Shown here piece after piece: positions 34,969 to 43,841 of a stretch of 64,000 nt of DNA. The notes under the pieces are model-generated. The model saw nothing but the letters and a program-made list of their open reading frames with translations, had not been told where the DNA came from and made no database searches. Made by a program: the position numbers and the translations under genes. Positions within the stretch are counted from its first letter, which is position 1. Each line of letters begins with the position of its first letter. The DNA is from JAVVUJ01 sp964582545 (lineage in GTDB: Bacteria; Bacillota; Clostridia; Peptostreptococcales; Anaerovoracaceae). The stretch spans positions 1 through 64,000 of the forward strand of contig CAZOSB010000010.1 in NCBI GenBank assembly GCA_964582545.1. Direction: 5' to 3'.

Positions 34969-35604
34969 TAGATCGGTTAATCCTACAATACTTAATAAAA
35001 CTAACTGTTGTTGTATTGCTTTAATTCCATAATCATCTATATTAAGTAAATAATGTAAAGTAGGAAACATAAGGCTTACATCCAAAAAGTCTCTTAAATC
35101 GAAAAATAACGCCTCGGTTTTTATCACAAAATAAAAACTTATTAAAAAAATAAATGTATAATGAATTTGAATAAAGTTATGAGAAGGATAATCGGAGGAT
35201 GCTAATAATTAAAACGAATTTATAGAGAATGGATAATTCTTGAAATAGAATTCTTTTAAAATAAGTAATATTTGAATTGATTTGTATAATAAAATAAATT
35301 AAATAATAAAAGGATTTATTTTAAGAAGGAAACATTCCTAAAATAATATTAAAATAATCTAATGATTTATTTTAATCAATAATAAAATATGATGGCATTA
35401 AATATTAAATAAAGAAAAATCAAGCTTAATCATTTGGGTTAAAAAGCTTGAAAATTAACCAAATTTAAGATTAAATTCATTATTTATCATGAATTAAAGA
35501 TCTTCCAGTCATAACTATTCCCAAAAGATGAATTTTAGGAATAGTTATGACTTTGGGGGAACAACCCTTTTCCCTTAAGTTCCTCTATAACGCTTTTCTA
35601 TCAT
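34969..35604. other. long spacer with no convincing gene
   Basis: This AT-rich stretch between yneA and the converging EAL gene holds an inverted repeat (35507-35552, listed separately). On the - strand, about 34960-35105 reads in one frame without stops as FFDLRDFLDVSLMFPTLHY and onward, with codon use like real genes, but it runs into the yneA end and has no clear ribosome site. It may be the remnant of a truncated gene. I see no RNA gene. Confidence 0.4.
35507..35552. repeat. perfect 15-bp inverted repeat 3' of the EAL gene
   Basis: Arms 35507-35521 and 35538-35552 are perfectly complementary around a 16-base loop, 53 bases past the stop codon of the - strand EAL gene. There is no strong T-tract on either side. 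It probably marks the convergent end of the two transcription units. Confidence 0.7.
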
Positions 35605-37881
35605 TTAGTCGTTCGAGCCATATACAGCATTGTTCACCACAAAATCTTTGTAAGGCATGGGTTTTGCAAAATAATAACCTTGTACGATATCGCAACCTAC
35701 CTCCTTTAGGAGCTCGATATCCTCCCGACATTCTATGCCTTCCGCAACTGTATGGATTCCCAATTTTTTGGCCATTTGAATCACACTTTCAATTACAATT
35801 TTAGCTCGAGTTTGATATTTATTGTCGTAAAAGAAGCTTTTATCAACTTTAATGACATCTACGGGTAGGTTTTTGAGTAAACCTAATGAGGAATACCCTG
35901 TACCAAAATCATCCATAGAAAGTGTAAAACCCGCATTATGTAGTTTTCTGAGTATTTTTTCCAAGAGTATGTCGTCACCCAACAACGTTGATTCCGTCAA
36001 TTCGATTTCTATGTATTTTCGAGGAATATTATATCGGTTTACGATTTCTTCTATAGTCAAAACAAAGTCATCGTCTGATAGATGAAGCCTGGAAAAATTA
36101 ATAGAAATTGTAACGAGTGGTTTTCCCTCTTCCATCCATTGCCTAATCAACTTACATACTTCTTCCAGCATATACATATCAAATTTTAAGATAAAGCCGT
36201 TTTTTTCAAACAAAGGTATAAATTGATTGGGATAAGCGATTATTTCACCATACCTTTGCCATCTGACAAGGGCTTCAGCCCCCGCCATCTGACCACTTCC
36301 TAAGTAATATTTTGGTTGAAGATATACGACAAATTCACTTTTTTCTATAGCTTCATTCATCATATTTTCTATCTGTGCCTCTCTAACAAGCGTTTGCTTG
36401 ATCGTATTGTCATAATCACAGATAAACATGCTCTTTTTTTCTCGAGCGATTCGATGAGCCAGATTAACTTTTTCTAAAATAGAATCAATGTTTGTTTCTC
36501 CCTTTTCTAAAAAGTATCGCCCATAACGAAATTCAATCTTATGATTCTTCGATTTTAACTGTAATTTTATAAATTGCTTTTCAAAAAATTTTCTTTTTTC
36601 CTCGATTTCATATGGATGGACATAACTGTCTATTATTAGAAATTCGTCAGCGTTAACGCGAGCATAGACACAGTTTGGATTTTGACCCATTTGAGTAAGC
36701 AAAGAAGTTATCTTTAAAATCACATCATCTCCAGCAGCGATACCATACATCTCATTGATCATTTTGAAGTTATAAATATCAAATTTTATAATAAAAAATT
36801 TTTCGACAAGATTATTTGTTAAAATTGTCTTAGCATCTATTTTAAACTTAAAAATATTAGGAATTCCAGTTAATTGATCATAATAAGCTAATTTATATAA
36901 GTGCTTAGAGTTCATTTTTCGTTGCCATAAAAATGAAATTAAAATTCCAACTACTAAAATGATTGTAATGGTTGCTAGCAATAAGGTTCTTTTCAAAATA
37001 TTTGTTGTTTCCTTTGAAATGGTAGCATCAGATACAGAGGTAAATATGTACCAATCATTTACTCCCACGGGAGCATAATGTAAAAGTCGAGTTTCTCCTT
37101 CTAAAATATATATGGAATGACCACTTTCACCCTTTGAAGCTTTAAGCCAAATATCATCCAGATTATCGTATTGAATAAAAGAGGCATCTTGCAATCTATT
37201 CATTGAATCTTCTGTAATAGATGCATCATTGAGTTGAGTTTTTGTAACCATTGCACCTGATTGATTATAAATGTAAGTATATCCATTTTCATCTAAAAAT
37301 CCGATAAAGGCATGACCCAACTCTATAATATCTGTTATGCCCATCAAAACAGCCACTATCTTACCTTCTATTTCTATGGGGGTAGAAAAAACAACAACTC
37401 TTTGTTGATCATCAAAAGGTGATTTAAAAGGCTCAGACAAACATGTTTCACCAGCAAGGGCACGGAGAAAATACTCCTGAGTAGAAACGTCCACAACTTG
37501 GTCTCCACTTGTAAGAGACGATCCCTCTGAATCAGCTAAAACCAATGCGAGGAAACCGCTATCTGCATGGGTATCCTGCAAACTTTTCAGCATGATTTTT
37601 CTGCCGTTTTCATCTAAATATAAGAGACTATCTGAAAAAACTCTTGCATGTGACTTTAAAATAGATAAGCGCTCACTGATTGAGGATTGAAAACTATGCT
37701 TTTGCTGATCCATAATGACACTAAGTGTATTACAAGCATAACCTGAAAGACTTTTTTTTAGAGAATAGTCATATATCATAAAATTTCCGGCTATAATTAT
37801 CAGTAAAAGAATTAGAATAAAAATAACTTTAAAAGATTGTGCTTTGCTATTATCTGTTATTGGTTTTATATTTTTTTTCAT
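35605..37881 (-). CDS. membrane dCache-GGDEF-EAL protein, probable c-di-GMP phosphodiesterase
   Basis: The 758-residue protein has a helix at about 15-35, an extracytoplasmic Cache-type sensor (about 50-295), a second helix (about 300-320), a GGDEF-like domain and an EAL domain. The GGDEF motif is degenerate (RVNADEFLIID), so synthesis is unlikely. The EAL domain keeps EALVRWQR, ELTEST, DDFGTGYSS, KVDKSF, VAEGIE and the QGYYFAKP end, so hydrolysis of c-di-GMP is expected. TAAGGAG lies about ten bases before the ATG. Confidence 0.92.
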   Translation of the reverse strand: MKKNIKPITDNSKAQSFKVIFILILLLIIIAGNFMIYDYSLKKSLSGYACNTLSVIMDQQKHSFQSSISERLSILKSHARVFSDSLLYLDENGRKIMLKSLQDTHADSGFLALVLADSEGSSLTSGDQVVDVSTQEYFLRALAGETCLSEPFKSPFDDQQRVVVFSTPIEIEGKIVAVLMGITDIIELGHAFIGFLDENGYTYIYNQSGAMVTKTQLNDASITEDSMNRLQDASFIQYDNLDDIWLKASKGESGHSIYILEGETRLLHYAPVGVNDWYIFTSVSDATISKETTNILKRTLLLATITIILVVGILISFLWQRKMNSKHLYKLAYYDQLTGIPNIFKFKIDAKTILTNNLVEKFFIIKFDIYNFKMINEMYGIAAGDDVILKITSLLTQMGQNPNCVYARVNADEFLIIDSYVHPYEIEEKRKFFEKQFIKLQLKSKNHKIEFRYGRYFLEKGETNIDSILEKVNLAHRIAREKKSMFICDYDNTIKQTLVREAQIENMMNEAIEKSEFVVYLQPKYYLGSGQMAGAEALVRWQRYGEIIAYPNQFIPLFEKNGFILKFDMYMLEEVCKLIRQWMEEGKPLVTISINFSRLHLSDDDFVLTIEEIVNRYNIPRKYIEIELTESTLLGDDILLEKILRKLHNAGFTLSMDDFGTGYSSLGLLKNLPVDVIKVDKSFFYDNKYQTRAKIVIESVIQMAKKLGIHTVAEGIECREDIELLKEVGCDIVQGYYFAKPMPYKDFVVNNAVYGSND

Positions 37882-38084
37882 TTGTATAAGGCTCCTTACA
37901 GATAATAAATATAATTTAATATCAAAATAATCCGTAAAATTTGGATTATTTAAGAATCGGTGAAAGTTAGAGAAGTTAAACCCTGTGGATATAGCCTTGC
38001 CATAAACAAAAATATAACATAATTCTACAAGATATGCAATAAAAATTAATTAAAAATTTATTTTATAATAATTATAAATATAAA

Positions 38085-38128
38085 TTAATAAACTATAAGT
38101 ATATTTATACATGCTTATAGTTTATTAA
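38085..38128 (+). promoter_or_regulatory. perfect 15-bp inverted repeat before the XRE regulator
   Basis: Arms 38085-38099 and 38114-38128 are perfectly complementary with a 14-base spacer. It lies 46-89 bases before the XRE gene start in the divergent region with the EAL gene. It could be an operator for the XRE protein or a divergent control site; no T-tract suggests a terminator. Confidence 0.6.
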
Positions 38129-38173
38129 TCCATTAGCTAATTTTATTTATACTAAATAAGGAGGTGAATATAT

Positions 38174-38509
38174 TTGGATTATGAGAAACTTGGTAGAACT
38201 ATTGCCAAAGAAAGAATAAAAAGAGGGTTTACCCAAGAATATTTGGCGGAAATGGCTGATATCTCAACCGTCTTCATTAGCCAAATAGAAACTGCAAAAA
38301 GAAAACCCAGTTTGGAAACCATATCTAAAATAGCAACTGTCCTTAAAGTATCCATAGATGGTTTAATGGGTAATATATCTGATAACACAAAATACTCAGA
38401 TATCATTACTCTTTTAGATGGCAAAACAACAGCTGAGGTTTCTTTTATTACAAGCATTATTGCTCAGATATGTTCTGGTATTTCTGAAGGGAAAATTATT
38501 ACCCAATAA
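38174..38509 (+). CDS. XRE-family transcriptional regulator
   Basis: A TTG start follows a near-perfect AAGGAGGTGA. Residues about 8-65 are a helix-turn-helix (IAKERIKRGFTQEYLAEMADISTVFISQIETAKRKPSLETISKIA). The C-terminal 45 residues have no clear ligand domain. Divergent from the EAL gene and preceded by a perfect inverted repeat, it probably regulates itself or that gene. Confidence 0.88.
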   Translation: MDYEKLGRTIAKERIKRGFTQEYLAEMADISTVFISQIETAKRKPSLETISKIATVLKVSIDGLMGNISDNTKYSDIITLLDGKTTAEVSFITSIIAQICSGISEGKIITQ

Positions 38510-38530
38510 CTAAGTTCAGAAATACCAATC

Positions 38531-38896
38531 TTAAACTATTTCCCCATTCGCATTATCTTGGGGTTTAGTTTCTTTTTTTACTTCGGTTGTATTTGACAAA
38601 GTGCTTGGAAAAGCCATTCGAATGTCGTTACTTAAGTTATTAAATTTTTCATTCATTTCAGAAAGCTTTTGATTGGTCTGATTTAATTTAGTAAATGTAA
38701 CAATGCTGAATATCACCAATGCCACCAAACAAATACCCGAAATCCATACATAAACCTCCATCATGGCTATAAAGCTTTGGAGCTCTTTTACCATTTGGGG
38801 TACCGATTCCAATAATTTAGGCAATTCCTTTACCAGATTATCTAACCCCTGACCCAATTCATTCATATAACTGTCAATATTGTTGAAAAACTCCAT
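38531..38896 (-). CDS. small single-pass membrane protein with coiled coil
   Basis: The 121-residue protein has an N-terminal amphipathic region (DNLVKELPKLLESVPQMVKELQ), one membrane helix (about 45-68; VYVWISGICLVALVIFSIV) and a coiled-coil-like segment (NQTNQKLSEMNEKFNNLS). It lies two bases after ruvX and is probably in its transcript. No known family recognised. Confidence 0.7.
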   Translation of the reverse strand: MEFFNNIDSYMNELGQGLDNLVKELPKLLESVPQMVKELQSFIAMMEVYVWISGICLVALVIFSIVTFTKLNQTNQKLSEMNEKFNNLSNDIRMAFPSTLSNTTEVKKETKPQDNANGEIV

Positions 38897-38898
38897 AA

Positions 38899-39351
38899 TT
38901 AAACCGTTCCTTTCCTTTCATGAGATAACTTATCTAAGTAACTTTGAAGTATTATGATTGCAGCTTGTTTATCAATAACTTTTTTTCGATTTTTTCTGCT
39001 GACATCCCCTTGAATCAATACCTTCTCCGCAATTAAAGTTGAAAATCTCTCATCTTGAAAAATAATGTTAATATCAGACATTCCCGTGCTTTTCATCTTA
39101 TTCTCCAACATGCTTTTAAATTCATAAACTTTTTCCGTTTGAATGCTGCTGGTTCCATTGAGGTTAATGGGCAGACCGATTACCACCGTATCGCACTCAT
39201 GCTCCCGTATGAGGGAAATAATTTTATCCGCATCCTTTCTGATCCCTACCCTTTCTATGGTGGTCAGCCCTTGGGCTGTAATCAGCAGGGAGTCGCTCAC
39301 TGCCACACCTATGGTTTTATCACCTACATCCAATGCAATCTTCTTCATCAT
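38899..39351 (-). CDS. ruvX: Holliday-junction-resolvase-like protein RuvX (YqgF)
   Basis: The protein starts MMKKIALDVGDKTIGVAVSD and has the YqgF RNase-H fold with VIGLPINLNGTSS, FQDERFSTLIAEK and KKVIDKQAAIIILQSYL. YqgF homologues take part in 16S rRNA 5' maturation or resolve junctions. The start is uncertain: ATGs at 39366, 39351 and 39348 are in frame and the ribosome site is weak; I chose 39351 by family length. It lies downstream of alaS and ireB, a conserved Firmicutes order. Confidence 0.92.
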   Translation of the reverse strand: MMKKIALDVGDKTIGVAVSDSLLITAQGLTTIERVGIRKDADKIISLIREHECDTVVIGLPINLNGTSSIQTEKVYEFKSMLENKMKSTGMSDINIIFQDERFSTLIAEKVLIQGDVSRKNRKKVIDKQAAIIILQSYLDKLSHERKGTV

Positions 39352-39500
39352 TACCTGTTTTTCCATTATTCTATCAATAAGCTATCAATTAATACCTCTT
39401 TAATGAGAAGAATCGATAGCTGTTTTCCTTATTTGTTTTATTAATCTGCTTTTGCCTTAGAAATTGAGCAGCGGACTATGAAGCCCGCTATAAAATCTGG

Positions 39501-39749
39501 TTATTTATTTAAGAATTTTCTTAGAAGCTCTTCCACTAAGTCATCTCGCTCAATATGGCGGATTAAGCTTCTGGCATTATTATGACCTGTTATATAAGAA
39601 GGGTCTCCGGAAAGGATATATCCGACCATTTGATCAATTGCATTATACCCTTTTTCCTCTAATGCTTCATAAACAAACTTCAAAACTTGATCTGTAGTTT
39701 GGTCCGGTTGCTTTTCAATATTGCTGAACATAATGGTGTTTCTATCCAT
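39501..39749 (-). CDS. ireB: IreB-family regulatory phosphoprotein (UPF0297)
   Basis: The 82-residue protein contains VLKFVYEALEEKGYNAIDQMVGYILSGDPSYI and ARSLIRHIERDDLVEELL, the IreB signature. In Enterococcus faecalis IreB is phosphorylated by the kinase IreK and controls cephalosporin tolerance. The ATG at 39749 with AGGTGA upstream is preferred over a GTG at 39758. It sits between alaS and ruvX as expected. Confidence 0.93.
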   Translation of the reverse strand: MDRNTIMFSNIEKQPDQTTDQVLKFVYEALEEKGYNAIDQMVGYILSGDPSYITGHNNARSLIRHIERDDLVEELLRKFLNK

Positions 39750-39944
39750 CTCTTTCACCTACTTTCTGTTTACAAGATACTAATGTTATCTTTATTATAC
39801 AAAAAGTAAAGGGAATTAACAAGATATTTCTTGCAATAATGCTTTTTTTAATACGAATGTAATATTTTCCCGTGTCAAAAATTATGGTTAAATGCTACCA
39901 TTATGCTAGGGTTCCTTATATCACCAGATCACGATTCTATCCTA

Positions 39945-42578
39945 CTAACTCATGTTTCGGATTAGATTCCCCGCAACCGTAAAGGCTTCTGTCACCTTAG
40001 AAGAATCCTTTGCTCCGGCTTGTGCCATATCAGCCTTTCCGCCGCCGCTACCTCCGGCCACAGCTGCAATTTCTTTAATCATATTTCCTGCATGATATCC
40101 TTTATCCAGAAGGTCATCACTGATCGAAACCAAAAATGTTACTTTTCCGGCAGTAATCGTAGCAAATACCATTACTATAGACTTATGCTCTGCTCTTAAA
40201 GTATCAGACATATTTCTTAAGTCATTCATCTGATAATCATCAAATTTTTGAGTTACTAATTTAATGCCATTAATATCTTCCGCTTTTTCTATAAGATGAT
40301 CCGTCATAGAACCCAAACTCTTTTTTCGGAACTCTTCAATCTCTTTTTTCTGTGTTTTTAATTCTTCAGTCAAACTTTGAATTTTTGCTATTAGGGCAGA
40401 TTTATTTATTTTCAAAGGCTCACAGACCTGATTGATGAGTGCCTCATCTTCGCAAATTCTGTGATAGAGCTTGGTTCCGGTAATTGCCTCAATACGCCTT
40501 ACACCGGCGGCCACTCCATTTTCACTGATGATTTTAAAAGCACCAATCTGACCGGAATTGGAAACGTGCGTTCCCCCACACAGCTCCCGGCTGAAATCTT
40601 GCACAGTAACCACTCTGACTATATTCCCGTATTTTTCATCAAAAAGACCAGTCACTCCGCTGTTTAAGGCGTCCTTTAAACCTTGTTCTTCAACAGTAAC
40701 CGGAAGAAACTCTGAAACTTTATCGTTGACAATATTCTCTATTTTTAAAATATCACTTTTAGAAATGGCTTCAAAATGCGTGAAGTCAAAACGAAGTGAA
40801 TCTGCCGTAACTGCTGATCCAGCCTGCTTTACATGAGATCCTAGGACTTCCTGTAAGGCCTTATGCAAAAGATGCGTTGCCGTATGATTTCTGGCCGTAT
40901 TATTTCGAGTAACAGTATCCACAAGGCAAGTAACTTTATCCCCTGGATATAGTGAACCAGAAATAACATTTACTTTATGTGCAAAGACATCTTTGAATTT
41001 TATAACCGATTCCACTTGTAACTGACAGCTATCATTGTAAAGTACCCCTATATCCCAAGCCTGTCCTCCACTTTCCGCATAAAAAGGTGTTTTATCCAAA
41101 ATTACCCTAGCTGTATCGCCCTCACTAATAGAGTTTAAAGGTTTTTTATCCCAAAAGATAGCTTTTACTTCCCCTTCCCCATCCAAGGTTTCATAACCTG
41201 TAAATTGAGAGCTACCCATAATGGCAAAATCTACGGAATCATCTGCCCATCCAACTTCAGTATCGGATTTTCTCGCGGATCTAGCCTGTTCTTTTTGTTT
41301 TCCCATGTAAGCTTCAAAGCTTTCCATATCCACGGTACATCCTTCTTCAGCTAATATTTCTGCAGTTAGTTCCACTGGAAAGCCATAGGTATCATACAGC
41401 TTAAATGCTTTTTCTCCATCTAAAATGGTTGTTTTATCTTTTTTCAGTTGTTTAATGTAATCTTTTAAAATGTGGTTTCCTTGATCGATAGTGGTTGCAA
41501 ACTTTTCTTCTTCAATAGTCAAGATTTTATGAATATATTCTCTTTTTTCTTCTAATTCTTCATAAGCTATGCTAGAAACCTCGATTACCTTATTGGATAA
41601 ATCTGCCAAGAATGCCTCCTGCATACCTAGAAGCCTTCCGTGTCTTGCCGCTCTTCGCAACAATCTTCTCAGAACATACCCACGTCCTTCGTTGCTAGGC
41701 AATACTCCATCACCAATCAGGAAGGTCACGGCACGGATATGATCTGTTATGATTCGAATGGAAACGTCTGAAGGTAGCTGCCCATTTTTGTAAGGGGTAT
41801 TGGAAACTCGAACAACTTCTTCTAAAATAGCCCGAATAGTATCTATATCAAAGATTGATTCAACGCCTTGCATAATGCAGGCAAGCCGTTCTAAGCCCAT
41901 TCCTGTATCGATGTTGGGGTAAGCTAAAGGTGTGTAATTACCTGCATCATCCCTGTTAAACTGAGTAAATACGTGATTCCAAAATTCTACATATCTATCA
42001 CAGTCACAACCAGGTTTACAATCAGGATTGTCACAACCATATTTTTCGCCCCTATCATAATAAATCTCTGAGCATGGTCCACAGGGACCCGTTCCAATTT
42101 CCCAGAAATTATCATCCTTTCCCAGACGAACGATCTTTTCTTCAGGCATTCCAATCTCATTAGACCAAAGATCATGAGCTTCCTCATCTTCCAAATAAAT
42201 GGTAGCCCAAAGCTTGTCCACAGGAATTTTTAACACTTCTGTTATAAATTCCCATCCCCAGTTTAAGGATTCTTTTTTAAAATAATCACCGAAAGAAAAG
42301 CTACCTAACATTTCAAAGAAGGTCGCATGTCGAGAAGTATAACCCACGTTGTCGATGTCGCCTGTTCGAATGCATTTCTGACAAGTGGTCATTCTCTTTG
42401 CTGGCGGAGTATCAGTACCTGCAAAGTACGGCTTTAAAGGAGCCATTCCCGAGTTAATCAACAATAAGCTCTTATCCTTTTCGGGAATTAATGAAAAGCT
42501 CTTTCCCGGGAAATGCTCTTTTGCCTTATAAAACTCCTGAAACAAACTACGCAGTTGATTTAATCCAATTTTCTCCAT
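39945..42578 (-). CDS. alaS: alanyl-tRNA synthetase
   Basis: The 877-residue protein has the class II catalytic core (RHATFFEMLGSFSFGDYFK, NTGMGLERL-like NIDTGMGLERLACI), the editing domain with zinc-ligand HTATHLLH and CGGTHVSNSG, a coiled-coil and a C-Ala domain ending GGSGGGKADMAQAG. Length is typical. A long leader with a promoter and terminator hairpin precedes it (42585-42783). Confidence 0.97.
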   Translation of the reverse strand: MEKIGLNQLRSLFQEFYKAKEHFPGKSFSLIPEKDKSLLLINSGMAPLKPYFAGTDTPPAKRMTTCQKCIRTGDIDNVGYTSRHATFFEMLGSFSFGDYFKKESLNWGWEFITEVLKIPVDKLWATIYLEDEEAHDLWSNEIGMPEEKIVRLGKDDNFWEIGTGPCGPCSEIYYDRGEKYGCDNPDCKPGCDCDRYVEFWNHVFTQFNRDDAGNYTPLAYPNIDTGMGLERLACIMQGVESIFDIDTIRAILEEVVRVSNTPYKNGQLPSDVSIRIITDHIRAVTFLIGDGVLPSNEGRGYVLRRLLRRAARHGRLLGMQEAFLADLSNKVIEVSSIAYEELEEKREYIHKILTIEEEKFATTIDQGNHILKDYIKQLKKDKTTILDGEKAFKLYDTYGFPVELTAEILAEEGCTVDMESFEAYMGKQKEQARSARKSDTEVGWADDSVDFAIMGSSQFTGYETLDGEGEVKAIFWDKKPLNSISEGDTARVILDKTPFYAESGGQAWDIGVLYNDSCQLQVESVIKFKDVFAHKVNVISGSLYPGDKVTCLVDTVTRNNTARNHTATHLLHKALQEVLGSHVKQAGSAVTADSLRFDFTHFEAISKSDILKIENIVNDKVSEFLPVTVEEQGLKDALNSGVTGLFDEKYGNIVRVVTVQDFSRELCGGTHVSNSGQIGAFKIISENGVAAGVRRIEAITGTKLYHRICEDEALINQVCEPLKINKSALIAKIQSLTEELKTQKKEIEEFRKKSLGSMTDHLIEKAEDINGIKLVTQKFDDYQMNDLRNMSDTLRAEHKSIVMVFATITAGKVTFLVSISDDLLDKGYHAGNMIKEIAAVAGGSGGGKADMAQAGAKDSSKVTEAFTVAGNLIRNMS

Positions 42579-42783
42579 ATAAAACCTCTTTCATTTTATA
42601 AATTATTCAAAAAAATAAAAGCCCCATCCCATTGCCTAGGGACGAGGCATCCTCATAGTATTACCAATATACCTATCTACTTTGATTATCAAAGTTAAGC
42701 TTTGTAAATCGTAAGTCCCCTTTTAACTCTAAATAGTGGATATTTAATTAGTAACATTATATCAATTTTTATTAAGTTGTCAA
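42579..42783 (-). promoter_or_regulatory. alaS leader: promoter plus candidate attenuator
   Basis: On the - strand TTGACA (42783-42778) and TATAAT (42761-42756) are 16 bases apart. About 170 bases of leader follow. A 10-bp terminator stem with two G-U pairs (42648-42639 with 42630-42621, 8-base loop) is followed by a T-rich run. GGGGAC upstream (42720-42715) can pair with GTCCC of the stem (42643-42639), giving a mutually exclusive antiterminator. I find no T-box consensus (UGGNACCGCG), so the sensing mechanism is not the usual one. Confidence 0.72.
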
Positions 42784-42838
42784 CAAAGTTTGCTTAATTA
42801 ACTTTACTTCAGTAATTGAATTCATTGCTTTTATGAGG

Positions 42839-43024
42839 TTATAAAACTTGGTTCATATTGTTTCCCACTGTGTTTACCAAATCAGATAAATCATTAGCGG
42901 CTCTTTTTAACTTTCTTTCAACTTCTTTATAAGCTTTTGGATTGCTATTCCACATCATGTATCCAAGTCCTATCATGGTACCAGCAACACCTATACCAAT
43001 TGCTTTACTCGTCATGTTTCCCAT
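42839..43024 (-). CDS. small membrane protein, 61 aa (YtxH-like)
   Basis: The ATG has a strong AAAAGGAGG upstream. The protein has one membrane helix (about 8-27; AIGIGVAGTMIGLGYMMW) and an amphipathic, basic C-terminal helix (KEVERKLKRAANDLSDLVNTVG). The layout resembles YtxH-type stress or envelope proteins, but no specific family can be assigned. Confidence 0.72.
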   Translation of the reverse strand: MGNMTSKAIGIGVAGTMIGLGYMMWNSNPKAYKEVERKLKRAANDLSDLVNTVGNNMNQVL

Positions 43025-43169
43025 ATTTCTGTACCTCCTTTTATTTATAATATGAAAGATAGGATATAATTCTGAAAAGAATATATCACAACAAATCTAT
43101 TCATATTTTAACCAAAGGTGGTATAAATATTTAAACCAAAGCTTGGCAATTATTAAGTAAGTAAAATTT

Positions 43170-43646
43170 TTAGTAAATATCCAGTTCATCTACGATCTCT
43201 GAGAAATTTTCGGTATTTCCGGTTTTACATTTTTCTATCAAGAATAAATCAAACAATCTGATAAAGGCTGCAATCAGCACCAATAAATTTGCAAAGTAAT
43301 TCATCTGATTTGATTTCTGTGTGACACAGTCAGGAGCAGGTGTATTCAAGTTTTCTTCCGATAATCCAAAGAAAAATAAGATTGCCCAAAGTACCAACAA
43401 GTTTGCTGCTAACTTTGCGGGAAATGTATCTGGTAAACACTTACACTCTTCACACTTTGCTTCTGTACAAATAAGCTGTTTTCTCTGTATGGAAGTTGAA
43501 TAATAGTTCAAACCTACGGCAAACAGAATTAATAAAATAAATTCTAATGATTCATCTATCACCTTTACTTGTTCTACTAATTTATCTGAAAGTACGGTTT
43601 TCTTTGAACAAAAATTTTCGCAATTCATAGATTCCTTTATTTTCAT
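43170..43646 (-). CDS. multi-pass membrane protein with Cys motif, 158 aa
   Basis: AGAGGTAATTT precedes the ATG. Three hydrophobic helices are visible (about 33-50, 76-95, 115-135). Between the first two is a Cys-rich loop (CTEAKCEECKC), which could bind metal or form disulfides, and the short N-terminal segment also has two Cys. I do not recognise a family. It is unlinked to obvious partners. Confidence 0.65.
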   Translation of the reverse strand: MKIKESMNCENFCSKKTVLSDKLVEQVKVIDESLEFILLILFAVGLNYYSTSIQRKQLICTEAKCEECKCLPDTFPAKLAANLLVLWAILFFFGLSEENLNTPAPDCVTQKSNQMNYFANLLVLIAAFIRLFDLFLIEKCKTGNTENFSEIVDELDIY

Positions 43647-43841
43647 AAATTACCTCTTTTATTAACAAAAAATATATTTTATTATATTAAATTATTCAAA
43701 AGTTATTACAATGTTCATAAATTTCGATATTTATTGTAATCTTAAAAATGCATATAAATCTAGAAATTTATGTACTTGATTTCAATTTAATTAAATATTA
43801 TAATTATTTAATATGTTAATTTTTATTTATTGGAGGAAATT

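Noticed and set aside
42585..42783. T-box riboswitch before alaS
   Set aside because: No UGGNACCGCG T-box sequence and no recognisable stem I were found; the leader is too short for a standard T-box, so it is listed as an uncharacterised attenuator.
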